Positions 19,084 to 27,610 of a stretch of DNA of 58,101 nt are shown here, piece after piece. The DNA comes from Bacteroidales bacterium UBA2295. Lineage in GTDB: Bacteria; Bacteroidota; Bacteroidia; Bacteroidales; Tenuifilaceae. Below the pieces are notes generated by a model, which was given only the letters and a program-made list of their open reading frames with translations, made no database searches and was not told the origin of the DNA. Made by a program: the position numbers and the translations under genes. Positions within the stretch are counted from its first letter, which is position 1. Each line of letters opens with the position of its first letter. The DNA lies in contig DDWD01000051.1 of the NCBI GenBank assembly GCA_002345825.1, forward strand, positions 1 through 58,101, written 5' to 3'.

Positions 19084-19099
19084 TGGCACGTCGCTTGGT
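19084..19099 (+). promoter_or_regulatory. Sigma-54 (-24/-12)-like promoter
   Basis: TGGCACG, four bases, TTGGT. The -24 half is a perfect match to TGGCACG-N4-TTGCW and the spacing is exact; the -12 half has GG in place of GC. It lies 53 bases before the permease start, downstream of the 22-bp repeats. Confidence 0.45.
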
Positions 19100-19151
19100 T
19101 AGGTCTCGGTAACATTTTGTAGAGAAATACATAAATTTAAAAATAATCAGT

Positions 19152-21479
19152 ATGTTCTTTAACTACATTCTTACTGCCTGGCGAAGCCTGCTTAAGAACA
19201 GGGTAGTGTCCATTATCAATATTGGAGGGCTAACCATTGGGCTGGCTTCGGCTGTACTCGCCATCCTATTTGCCCACCACGAGCTTACCTACGAGGATTG
19301 CCACGCTAAGGCCGACCGTATTAGCCGGGTTTATATCAGAGGGGAGTTTGATCAGCTGCAGTGGATCCCCACAAGTTTTGGTCCCGATGGCCCATCGCTT
19401 CAGGAACTGTTTCCCGAGGTAGAGTTGTACTCCCGCTCATTTAACTTTGGTAATGCTTCGGTTAGGGTGGGCGAGAACATCTTCTCCGAGGAGAATGTAT
19501 TCGCTTCCGATTCGAGCCTGTTTAGTATGCTTACCCTCCCCTTTGTGAGCGGTGGGGTGTCGCCCGAATTGAATACTGCTGTAATCTCAGAAACGATAGC
19601 TCAGCGCTACTTCGGCTCTCAAGATCCAGTAGGTCAAGTTATTCGTATGAATCTGAACGATGATAAGGGCGATTTTCTGGTTACAGGTGTTTTCGAGGAT
19701 CTTCCATCCAACACTCATCTTACTATGGAGATCATTATACCCTTCGATTTTGTGAAACGATTTAGCTGGCTGCAACCCGACGAGTACAGTAGCACCGCAT
19801 TCATTACCCTGCTGCAAACCCGCGAAGGAACCGATATACAGGCTCTAAGCCAAAAAGTTGAAAAGTCCTATAAAATTCCAGTCGATATTAATGATATTGG
19901 AGCCTTCCTGATACCGCTCAAGGAGATCCATATGAGAGGGACCTGGCAAAATAACAAGGGAAAACTGCTGGTTTTTCTTATTAGCGGTTTTTTTGTGCTA
20001 ATCATCACTAGCCTGAATTACATTAACCTTACCAACATCCTTTTCTCTACCCGTAACCGTGAGGTTGGCATACGTAAGGTAAATGGGGCCCGGCAGAAGC
20101 ACGTCTTTTTTCAGTTCCTAACTGATACGCTGCTCTCCACGCTCATCGCCTTTAATCTGGCTATTGTTATTATTAAGCTGGTGCTACCATGGTTTAACCA
20201 GCTAATGGCTACTGATATAACCATAAAGTCCAGCGCCAATTCAATAGGGCTTATGCTGTTGATATTCGTTGGCACGGTTGTACTATCGGGAGTGTATCCG
20301 GCGTTGCGCTACTCGTACCAACGGCCCATTGCCCTTATGCGACCCGTGGCCAACACTTTGGGTAGTAAGGGGCGCTCACGATGGGTGCTTACCACATTTC
20401 AATTCTTTCTGGCCATCATATTTATTCAGTTTATCATTGCAACAAACCGACACACTAACTATTTGGACAATGACAGCTTTAAAAAGTACAACGCCGATAA
20501 TGTGATTTGCCTTAGCGGAACCTCTTGGGGCAACCTGGATATGGTGAGGGATGAGCTGCTCACAAGCCCTGCAATTGAGGCCGTTGCATGGGGTTCTAAT
20601 ATCCCCGAATGGAGCCTGACCATGGGTACAGAGTGGAAAGAGGAGGGGAATCAGACCATGGCCTCAATATTTTTCCTAAACGAGGACTACTTGGATGTTT
20701 TTGATATCTCGATGATTAAGGGGCGTTTCTTTTCCCGTGATTTTCCCTCGGACAAGGAGCAAAGCATTGTAATTAACCAGCTAGCAGCAAATGAGTTGGG
20801 GTATGACGACCCCATTGGTAAGCGGGTTATGCTCTACAATCAGCATTACAATATTATTGGTGTTGTTGAATCGTACCGATCGGTTCCCCCAATTTTTGAT
20901 CTTATCCCGCTGCTAATTCGGCCTAGTGGAAATTTATCTAACTTCCTAACCATAAGGGTAAACCCTAATCTTCGAAAGGAGGCTCATGAGCACATAGCCC
21001 AAACGCTTAAAGGGTTCAATTCCGATTACCCCGTTGAATTGAAGTACCATCAAGATATATTGTTTGAGTCGAAGGAAGCTAAGTCCTACGTGTCGGCTTC
21101 CATGCTGATGAACCTTTTCTTTATCCTCACCATCATTACATCGCTGGTGGGGTTGTTTGGGTTATCGCTCTTTATTGCACAGCGGCATAGGCGCGAGGTT
21201 AGCATACGGAAGGTTTTTGGGGCTTCAATACCAAGCATAATGCTCCGATTATCAAAGGGGCTTATTTTACAAGTTTTTATTGCTATAGTACTAGCTACAC
21301 CAGTGGCAATGGTTCTGGTAACGGGGTATCTGTCGGTTTTTCCATCGGACTTTAGCATAGGGCTGCCCTTTTACCTTATGGGTGGAGGGCTGGCGCTCCT
21401 GCTTGTGCTGCTCACCGTGGGCTGGCAAACATGGAGGGCTGCGATGGCAAATCCTGCGGAGGTTCTACGAAGTGAATAG
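19152..21479 (+). CDS. MacB-like double-FtsX ABC permease 1
   Basis: 775 residues built as two FtsX units: membrane helix 1 (~20-42), a large periplasmic domain (~45-270), helices 2-4 (~275-400), helix 5 (~420), a second periplasmic domain (~440-640) and helices 6-8 to the end. Each unit has the post-helix motif near the ATPase interface: REVGIRKVNGARQK in the first, REVSIRKVFGAS in the second. The C terminus (NPAEVLRSE) is an ordinary divergent version and is not part of the near-identical 3' segment found further right. No ATPase is encoded next to it, so it must use one from elsewhere, perhaps the one at 27611. Divergent from the sigma-54 regulator, likely its target. Confidence 0.9.
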   Translation: MFFNYILTAWRSLLKNRVVSIINIGGLTIGLASAVLAILFAHHELTYEDCHAKADRISRVYIRGEFDQLQWIPTSFGPDGPSLQELFPEVELYSRSFNFGNASVRVGENIFSEENVFASDSSLFSMLTLPFVSGGVSPELNTAVISETIAQRYFGSQDPVGQVIRMNLNDDKGDFLVTGVFEDLPSNTHLTMEIIIPFDFVKRFSWLQPDEYSSTAFITLLQTREGTDIQALSQKVEKSYKIPVDINDIGAFLIPLKEIHMRGTWQNNKGKLLVFLISGFFVLIITSLNYINLTNILFSTRNREVGIRKVNGARQKHVFFQFLTDTLLSTLIAFNLAIVIIKLVLPWFNQLMATDITIKSSANSIGLMLLIFVGTVVLSGVYPALRYSYQRPIALMRPVANTLGSKGRSRWVLTTFQFFLAIIFIQFIIATNRHTNYLDNDSFKKYNADNVICLSGTSWGNLDMVRDELLTSPAIEAVAWGSNIPEWSLTMGTEWKEEGNQTMASIFFLNEDYLDVFDISMIKGRFFSRDFPSDKEQSIVINQLAANELGYDDPIGKRVMLYNQHYNIIGVVESYRSVPPIFDLIPLLIRPSGNLSNFLTIRVNPNLRKEAHEHIAQTLKGFNSDYPVELKYHQDILFESKEAKSYVSASMLMNLFFILTIITSLVGLFGLSLFIAQRHRREVSIRKVFGASIPSIMLRLSKGLILQVFIAIVLATPVAMVLVTGYLSVFPSDFSIGLPFYLMGGGLALLLVLLTVGWQTWRAAMANPAEVLRSE

Positions 21480-21561
21480 TAATTTAGCATGTAAGGTTAT
21501 GAAAATAACCAATGCTTACCAATAACTGATAACCGACACTCACAACTAATTAAATATCACT

Positions 21562-23880
21562 ATGTTTATTAAAAATGTTAGAATTTTCATTAAGCAACTG
21601 CTGCGTAACAGGGTGTTTTCCTTTATAACTATTGCTGGTTTTTCCATTGCCTTAATGTTTGTAATTCTACTAAGCATCTACGTGCAGGGAGAACTCTCGA
21701 TTGATTCTTTTCATGAGCACAAGGACAGAGTTTACCGGCTTACAACCGAGAAATACTCATCATTTGCCCCACCCATTGGAGGTATGATAATGGATACAAA
21801 CCCCGAGGTAGAGTCGTACACAAGGGTATACACCCAGTCCGATGTGATTTCCGATGTGAATCGGCAAACGTTGAGGTTTGAGTTTCTGATGGTGGATCCA
21901 GCGTTCCTCGAAATGTTTTCGTTTTCTATGGTCGAAGGCAATAAAGCCGAGGCGCTTGCAAGCAAGAATTCGATTGTCCTTTCCCAATCGTTTGCCAAGA
22001 AAATGTTCGGCAGCGAGTCTCCGGTGGGGAAAGAGGTAGAGCTCTCGCAAAGGCATAAGTTTATTGTCTCGGGAGTTATCGAGGATTTTGGTGGCGAAAC
22101 CCACTTCAAATATTGCGATGCCCTGGTTAACTTCACATATCTAGCCGACTTATGGGGCTGGGACGAGGTGCTAACATCATTGGGAAATAGCTCTTTTGCC
22201 CTGTACCTAATGGCAAAACCAAATGCCGATTTGGTAGCTAAAGAATCGGCCATACTGGAGCAGTTTAAGAAGGATTACTGGATGTACCAAGGAGGATATG
22301 CTAGTGAAGTGCATATGGAACCATTAAAGGAGGTGTACTTTGGAGAGAAGCAGGGTTCTGGAGCCAAAACTAACAGCAAAAGGTTTATACTAATTCTAAG
22401 CACTATATCAATTGTAATTCTGCTTATCGCCATTATTAACTATATTAACCTGTCCGTAGCCCAGTCTAGTTTCCGCAGTAGGGAGGTGGCTGTAAAAAAA
22501 CTGTTGGGGAGTTCAAGCCTTCGCATCATCCTTCAGTTCGTAATCGAATCGATATTGATCTGCATTTTAGCCTTTAATATTGCACTTATACTGGCTAAGT
22601 TGGCCGAACCTCTTTTTAACTCTTTGCTTAACACTCATATATCGATTCAAGGATATTTTACATTCAGTAAAACAGCAGCCTATCTATTGCTGATTATGCT
22701 GGTTGGTGCTATATCTGGTTTGGCGCCAGCCTTTATAATGAGCCAATTTGCTGCTATTGATGTAGTGAAGGGATTCTTTAGAAAAAGAAGCAAAGGAACC
22801 TATAGCCGGCTGCTTATTGGACTTCAGTATTGCTCTGCAATTGTGCTCATTATTTGTGCTTGGACTATAGTTAGGCAAACAAACTACCTGAAGAACTACG
22901 ACGTAGGTTTTAACAAAAATGGAATCCTTTGGATAAACAATGACGTTTCGTCCCAGAAAAAGGGTGCTTTGCGCGAAGAGTTTTTAAAGATAGACGGGGT
23001 GGAGGATGTTTCATTTGTTGCCGGAAGTCCAATTGATGGAGGCAATAACCAATCATTTGTGTATAACGAAAAACCCGTTAGCTTTCAGGAGTTCAAAGTT
23101 GACTCAGCATTCTTTAATATGTTTGGAATTGCAAGCCGCCCTACAGGAATGGCATACCAAAGGGGGGTGTTCTGGCTCAATGAGACTGCGATTCGCGAGC
23201 TCGAGCTCGATAGCATTCCCCAAACCTTCGAGTTCTCAGGCAATAACGTGCCCATTTATGGTGTTCTCTCCGATTTTCATTTCAAGGATTTACATCAAAA
23301 GATGGGCCCTGCCATTGTGCATTTGCTCCCCGAAGATGCATACCCATGGACCATATTCGTTAAGTTGGCAAATGGAAACCCAACGGGTACCATTAGTAAA
23401 TTGGGAGATGTGTATAGCAAGTTTACCAATGGGTTGCCAATGGACTACGGTTTTGTGGACGAAACAATTGAAAAGTGGTACCATGAGGAGGAGCGAAATG
23501 CAAAACTTATTGGCTATTTCTCAATGCTGGCAATAGTTATTTCGGTAATGGGAATCTTTGGGATGGCTGGGTTTTACATTATCCAGAGAGAGAAAGAGGT
23601 GGGTATTCGCAAAACTTTTGGTGCTTCTGATATTCAGGTTATGGGTATGTTCAACTGGAATTTTATTAAATGGGTGCTTGTGGCATTCGTTGCGGCCATC
23701 CCTATTGCCTATTATGCTATGGATAGTTGGCTCCAGTCGTTCCCTTACCGTATCGAGCTAAGTTGGTGGATATTCGCCACATCGGGAGTTGTAGTTATTG
23801 CGATTGCCTTAGTTACAGTGAGCTGGCTCAGCTACAAGATATCAACCAGTAACCCAGTGGAGGCACTGCGCTACGAGTAG
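21562..23880 (+). CDS. MacB-like double-FtsX ABC permease 2
   Basis: 772 residues, same two-unit layout as the gene 82 bases upstream. First-unit motif REVAVKKLLGSS is weakened; second-unit motif KEVGIRKTFGAS is intact. The C-terminal ~95 residues (WVLVAFVAAIPIAYYAMDSW ... NPVEALRYE) are clearly homologous to the constant segment of the right-hand array but differ at many positions, so this gene shows what the segment looks like without homogenisation. Convergent with the second kinase gene, whose stop is only 20 bases away. No sigma-54-like element is seen ahead of it; it probably shares the transcript of permease 1. Confidence 0.9.
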   Translation: MFIKNVRIFIKQLLRNRVFSFITIAGFSIALMFVILLSIYVQGELSIDSFHEHKDRVYRLTTEKYSSFAPPIGGMIMDTNPEVESYTRVYTQSDVISDVNRQTLRFEFLMVDPAFLEMFSFSMVEGNKAEALASKNSIVLSQSFAKKMFGSESPVGKEVELSQRHKFIVSGVIEDFGGETHFKYCDALVNFTYLADLWGWDEVLTSLGNSSFALYLMAKPNADLVAKESAILEQFKKDYWMYQGGYASEVHMEPLKEVYFGEKQGSGAKTNSKRFILILSTISIVILLIAIINYINLSVAQSSFRSREVAVKKLLGSSSLRIILQFVIESILICILAFNIALILAKLAEPLFNSLLNTHISIQGYFTFSKTAAYLLLIMLVGAISGLAPAFIMSQFAAIDVVKGFFRKRSKGTYSRLLIGLQYCSAIVLIICAWTIVRQTNYLKNYDVGFNKNGILWINNDVSSQKKGALREEFLKIDGVEDVSFVAGSPIDGGNNQSFVYNEKPVSFQEFKVDSAFFNMFGIASRPTGMAYQRGVFWLNETAIRELELDSIPQTFEFSGNNVPIYGVLSDFHFKDLHQKMGPAIVHLLPEDAYPWTIFVKLANGNPTGTISKLGDVYSKFTNGLPMDYGFVDETIEKWYHEEERNAKLIGYFSMLAIVISVMGIFGMAGFYIIQREKEVGIRKTFGASDIQVMGMFNWNFIKWVLVAFVAAIPIAYYAMDSWLQSFPYRIELSWWIFATSGVVVIAIALVTVSWLSYKISTSNPVEALRYE

Positions 23881-23899
23881 CCAGCTTTTCAGCGCAATG

Positions 23900-25252
23900 C
23901 TAGGTAAAATGGAGGCTAAAAGTTGTATTGGTATGTGCAATCGATACCACTTTTAGGCTACCATTGTTCAACCTTGCCAGCTGCCTCGATATGCTTAGCC
24001 CAATGCCATTGCCGTTATCGCGGGTGGTGAAGAAAGGTACAAAAATCTCATCAATCATTTCTGGTGGAATGCCTGGCCCGTTGTCTGTAACTGATATTAC
24101 AACTTCAGCTTTTTTATTGATATCACAAGCTAACTGTATTATGGGCGTAGCTGTTTCTGCCAAGGCATCGGCCGAGTTTTTGAGTAGATTTAGCAACACT
24201 TGCAGAATTTGGCTCTCATCGGCCATTATGGTTTGCATCTGGTTTTTTAGATCTATGGAAATATTTATTTGGGTGTTGCCATGCTGCGAGTTGAATAGCA
24301 TTAAGGCTTTTTCAAAAAGATTTTTTACCAGCACTTCAGCTATTTCGGGTTTTGGTAAGCGTGTTAGCTTGCGGTAATTCTCTACAAAGCGTGTTAGCCC
24401 TTGCCCCTGCTCATGTATTACCTGTAGTCCTTGTATAGTTCTGTTTATTAGGCCTTCGTTAATATCGCTGGTGGTTATGGGATTTCCATCTTTTACAAAC
24501 TGACTGCAAAGATTCTCCGAGAGGGAGGTTACTGGCGCTATGGAATTCATTATTTCGTGGGTTAGCACGCGAATTAGCTTTAGCCACGAGTCGAGCTCCT
24601 TTTCGTCGAGCTCTTTTTTAATATCGTGCATCGATATTAGCTTTAGCTGCTCGCTGCTGGTTTTAAACTCGCTGGCTTTTACCAGCAGGGTGGTTTGCTC
24701 TAGTCCGTTGTTTATGGTAATGGTTTTTTCCTCGTTTAGCTTAATGCTGTTGAGCAAGCGGGCTAGCTTGTTGTTCACCTTTTCTATTTGCCTTATGTGG
24801 GTTAGTTGTGCCAACCCAACTACCCGTTTGGCTGTGGAGTTGCAGTTTACCACAAATCCATCGGAGTTTACAGAGATTATACCCACGCTAATATGCTCAA
24901 TCATAGCCTCAAAGTACTTTTCCTGTTTCTGGTTTTCTAGGTGGATATTCTCTATCTGCTCAGATATTTTTTTAAGATTTTGGTACAGCCGGTTTAGCGT
25001 TTTGCTTCCCGTGTTGGCGCTAAACTTTTGGCTAAAATCTTCGTTCTGTATCGAGTCGAAAAAGTAGGTCAACTTTTTATTAATCCTGTTTGTGTACACA
25101 ATAACATCAGCAGCAAGAATCGCTATTAATAGCATTAGCGCAATGGCGTTGTACAGTGGTTGCTCGCTATTCAGAATCCACCCTAGCGCAATGCCAAGCA
25201 GAGCAATAATTACAATGCGAATAGCAATATTTGTGTAGAAATGCTTAACCAT
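23900..25252 (-). CDS. Sensor histidine kinase, intact paralogue
   Basis: A 450-residue membrane kinase with the same design as the kinase at 16165: two adjacent membrane segments (~8-25 and ~32-52), linker, PAS-like domain (~115-215), phospho-acceptor helix with LTHEIMNS (~242), and a complete HATPase domain with N box (NLLKNSADALAE), NGPGIP, FFTTRDNGNGIGLSISRQLA and a C-terminal strand. It shows what the frameshifted kinase should look like. The regulator gene upstream ends 24 bases before this start, so both form one operon. The lack of a periplasmic loop suggests sensing within the membrane or through a partner such as a permease (inference). Confidence 0.94.
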   Translation of the reverse strand: MVKHFYTNIAIRIVIIALLGIALGWILNSEQPLYNAIALMLLIAILAADVIVYTNRINKKLTYFFDSIQNEDFSQKFSANTGSKTLNRLYQNLKKISEQIENIHLENQKQEKYFEAMIEHISVGIISVNSDGFVVNCNSTAKRVVGLAQLTHIRQIEKVNNKLARLLNSIKLNEEKTITINNGLEQTTLLVKASEFKTSSEQLKLISMHDIKKELDEKELDSWLKLIRVLTHEIMNSIAPVTSLSENLCSQFVKDGNPITTSDINEGLINRTIQGLQVIHEQGQGLTRFVENYRKLTRLPKPEIAEVLVKNLFEKALMLFNSQHGNTQINISIDLKNQMQTIMADESQILQVLLNLLKNSADALAETATPIIQLACDINKKAEVVISVTDNGPGIPPEMIDEIFVPFFTTRDNGNGIGLSISRQLARLNNGSLKVVSIAHTNTTFSLHFT

Positions 25253-25276
25253 GCTGATGCAGATTTATAAGAATGT

Positions 25277-26644
25277 TTACGATATGTTGTACTTGCGCAT
25301 TTTGTTGTAGAGGGTTTGCCGGGTTATACCCAGCTGGCTGGCTGCGGCCTTTATATTTCCTGCATTTTTTTCGATGGCCAGTGTAATCATCTTTTTTTCC
25401 ATCTCGTCGAGCTTAACAACATTGGCATCGGCTTTATGGCTAACGGTTGACCCCGAAAAGAAATCACTAACCCTTAGCTTGCCCGACTCGCTCATAATTA
25501 CAGCCTTCTCGATGGTATGCTCCAACTCGCGGATATTTCCCGGCCACGAGTACTCAGTAAGTTTCTCCTTTGCCTGCAACGTGATGCTAAGCGATGATTT
25601 ACCATACTTTTCGGAATATTTTGCAAGGAAGTGCTCGGCTAACGCTAGTATGTCTTCCTTTCGGCGGCGTAGCGGTGGTAACTCAATGTGGATGGTGTTT
25701 ATTCGGTACAACAAATCTTCGCGAAACTCGCCGTTATCAACCAGCTGGTTCAAGTCTTTGTTGGTGGCGCAAATAAGCCTTATGTCGATAGGTTTGGGTT
25801 GGTTTGCCCCAACCCTTGTAACCTCACGGTTTTGGAGCGCAACTAGCAGTTTCGATTGTAGGTTAAGGGGCAGGTTGGCAATCTCGTCGAGGAAGAGGGA
25901 GCCCCGGTTTGCCAACTCAAATTTGCCCGTGCGGTTCTCCTTAGCATCGGTGAAAGCGCCCTTTACGTGGCCAAACAGCTCGCTTTCGAAAAGTGTTTCG
26001 CTAATGGCGCCCATATCAACAGTTACCATCAGCTCGTTACTACGCAACGACATGCTGTGAATTCTGCGGGCAATAAGCTCTTTACCTGTGCCGTTCTCGC
26101 CTGTAATAAGTATGTTGGTATTGGTTTTGGCTACCTTGTCAACGGTTTTTAGCACCTGCATCATGGCGGGGGAGTTCCCAATTAGTTGTTTTTCTTCTCG
26201 GTTTATGCTTCTTATTAAATCCTTTTCCTTCTGTTTTAGCCCTTCAATCTCCATTTTCGAAAGGCTAAGCTCAATGGCCGATTTTACAGTAGCCAGCAAC
26301 TTTTGGTTTTCCCAGGGTTTAAGTACAAAATCGGTGGCACCAGCCTTTAGCGCTTTAACTGCTAGTTCCACATCGCCATAAGCGGTGATAAGCACAACCG
26401 ATATGTCAGGGTGATTTTCTTTGATGCGTTGCAGCCAGTAAAGCCCCTCGTTGCCAGTGTTTACACCTGCCTTAAAGTTCATATCGAGTAGCACAAGGTG
26501 GTAGGTGTTGCTTTGCAACTCCGATATAAGCAAATTTGGGTTCGATATGCAGCTAACCTTACTGTACTCTGGTGCAAGTAGCATTTCCAGAGCCAGTAGC
26601 ACGTTCTTGTTGTCGTCAACAATTAGGATATTTCCTTTGGGCAT
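25277..26644 (-). CDS. Sigma-54-dependent response regulator (NtrC family), second copy
   Basis: 455 residues: receiver domain with phospho-Asp54, AAA+ domain with Walker A GENGTGKE, contact loop GAFTDA, Walker B GSLFLDEIANL, and a Fis-type helix-turn-helix at the end (IKAAASQLGITRQTLYNKM). Strongly similar to the regulator at 17546 in every domain, so the two operons are an old duplication. Its targets are probably the ATPase-permease array to its right; a 28-bp palindrome lies upstream of that ATPase gene. Confidence 0.95.
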   Translation of the reverse strand: MPKGNILIVDDNKNVLLALEMLLAPEYSKVSCISNPNLLISELQSNTYHLVLLDMNFKAGVNTGNEGLYWLQRIKENHPDISVVLITAYGDVELAVKALKAGATDFVLKPWENQKLLATVKSAIELSLSKMEIEGLKQKEKDLIRSINREEKQLIGNSPAMMQVLKTVDKVAKTNTNILITGENGTGKELIARRIHSMSLRSNELMVTVDMGAISETLFESELFGHVKGAFTDAKENRTGKFELANRGSLFLDEIANLPLNLQSKLLVALQNREVTRVGANQPKPIDIRLICATNKDLNQLVDNGEFREDLLYRINTIHIELPPLRRRKEDILALAEHFLAKYSEKYGKSSLSITLQAKEKLTEYSWPGNIRELEHTIEKAVIMSESGKLRVSDFFSGSTVSHKADANVVKLDEMEKKMITLAIEKNAGNIKAAASQLGITRQTLYNKMRKYNIS

Positions 26645-26664
26645 AATTTAAATCTATTACAAAA

Positions 26665-26696
26665 CAAATGTAAATTTAGTAGATTTTAAACGCAAA
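26665..26696 (-). promoter_or_regulatory. Sigma-ABfr promoter of the second regulator-kinase operon
   Basis: On the minus strand TTTG (26696-26693), 20 bases, TACATTTG (26672-26665), 20 bases before the regulator ATG. Confidence 0.7.
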
Positions 26697-26697
26697 G

Positions 26698-26720
26698 GTG
26701 TGTACAAATATTTTACACAC
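26698..26720. promoter_or_regulatory. Palindrome abutting the regulator promoter
   Basis: Arms GTGTGTA (26698-26704) and TACACAC (26714-26720) around nine AT-rich bases, one base upstream of the -33 box. Position suggests an autoregulatory site for the regulator; a toxin-antitoxin operator is less likely because it is 126 bases from the antitoxin start. Confidence 0.4.
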
Positions 26721-26785
26721 GTTTATAAAACCATATGATTCAATTTGAGTTTAAATGAACATTCCTGCCAATTAAAACTGTATAA

Positions 26786-26820
26786 TTTGGAACACTGATG
26801 CAAATAATTCGTTAATTTTG
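26786..26820 (+). promoter_or_regulatory. Putative promoter of the toxin-antitoxin pair
   Basis: TTTG (26786-26789), 23 bases, TAATTTTG (26813-26820), 26 bases before the antitoxin ATG. The spacing is at the long end for this promoter class. Confidence 0.45.
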
Positions 26821-26845
26821 TAAGAGTTAAGAAATTAATCAAGCC

Positions 26846-27091
26846 ATGAATACAGCAGAAATAAAACTGGACCTGTTTAGAAAGATTGACCAGCTCAACG
26901 AACCCGAATTTAAAAAGCTATATAGCAAGTTTTTAGCTGTTTTAAGTTCAGCCTCAACTTACAATCTCACTGATTCTGAAAGAGCAGCCGTTGACGAGGC
27001 AATAAAAGCCAGTGATAATGAGCAAAAGTATTCACATAGCGAAGTAATACAAGAAGCGAAGCAAAGATATCCAAACCTAAAGTTTAAATGA
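26846..27091 (+). CDS. Antitoxin of a ParE/RelE-type module
   Basis: An 81-residue acidic-basic helical protein beginning MNTAEIKLDLFRKID, the style of antitoxins paired with RelE/ParE toxins in Bacteroidota. No ribbon-helix-helix is obvious. Its C-terminal half (YSHSEVIQEAKQRYPNLKFK) is the probable toxin-binding tail. The stop overlaps the toxin start by 4 bases (ATGA), so translation is coupled. Confidence 0.75.
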   Translation: MNTAEIKLDLFRKIDQLNEPEFKKLYSKFLAVLSSASTYNLTDSERAAVDEAIKASDNEQKYSHSEVIQEAKQRYPNLKFK

Positions 27092-27381
27092 GAAAGGTTT
27101 TTTGGAGCAACTTGGCCAGACTCGATTATTTTGATAATATTGACTATCTCCTTCAGGATTGGTCAGAGAAAGAAGCACAAAACTTTATTGACGAAGTTAG
27201 CGATTTGGAGTTCTTGTTGAAGCAAGGACTGGTCGATTTTCAAGATACTGATTACCCAACCGTAAAGCGCTGTGTTGTTTGTAAGCAGGTTACACTTTTC
27301 TATAGGATAATCGACAACCATAACGTTGAGCTGCTTCGTTTTTGGAACAATTACAAGGACAAAAGCAAACTGATGCTATAG
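27088..27381 (+). CDS. ParE/RelE-family toxin
   Basis: 97 residues with the ParE/RelE fold pattern: two N-terminal helices (ARLDYFDNIDYL; EKEAQNFIDEV) followed by strands with KRCVVCKQVTLFYRI and a closing VELLRFWNNYKD. Either gyrase or ribosome targeting is possible; the missing RelE catalytic basic set cannot be judged by eye. The pair sits alone between the regulator operon and the ABC array, typical of a mobile passenger. Confidence 0.78.
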   Translation: MRKVFWSNLARLDYFDNIDYLLQDWSEKEAQNFIDEVSDLEFLLKQGLVDFQDTDYPTVKRCVVCKQVTLFYRIIDNHNVELLRFWNNYKDKSKLML

Positions 27382-27447
27382 TTTTTATAAGAATATCCTC
27401 TAAGTTTTTTATAGTTCAACCCCCCATTCGTATTCACAGTGTGTGTG

Positions 27448-27475
27448 ATTATTTGACATAAAAGTGTCAAGTAAT
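27448..27475. promoter_or_regulatory. 28-bp palindrome upstream of the ABC operon
   Basis: Arms of 11 bases (27448-27458 and 27465-27475; core TTGACA / TGTCAA, one mismatch) around a 6-base spacer, 136 bases before the ATPase start and about 60 bases before the best promoter candidate. This is the size, symmetry and distance usual for an NtrC-type activator site. Confidence 0.5.
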
Positions 27476-27535
27476 TATACAGCCGCCTACTGTTCACTAA
27501 GTCTATGTTTCTCACAATCTTTTACTTTCCCATTT

Positions 27536-27550
27536 TGGCATAGCTTTGGA
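27536..27550 (+). promoter_or_regulatory. Ambiguous promoter element ahead of the ABC ATPase
   Basis: TTGGCATAGCTTTGGA can be read two ways: a degenerate -24/-12 element (TTGGCA ... TTTGGA, lacking the -12 GC) or a -7 box (TAGCTTTG, 27541-27548, matching TAnnTTTG) with no good -33. The sequence alone does not decide. Confidence 0.35.
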
Positions 27551-27610
27551 TTATATCGTTTTTTGGAGAAAAACACATAATTCTGAATTACTACTTAAAA
27601 AATAATTACT

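Noticed and set aside
21491..21519. Hairpin between permeases 1 and 2 as a terminator
   Set aside because: A 6-bp stem with a GAAA loop is present, but there is no T-tract and the genes look co-transcribed; too weak to list.
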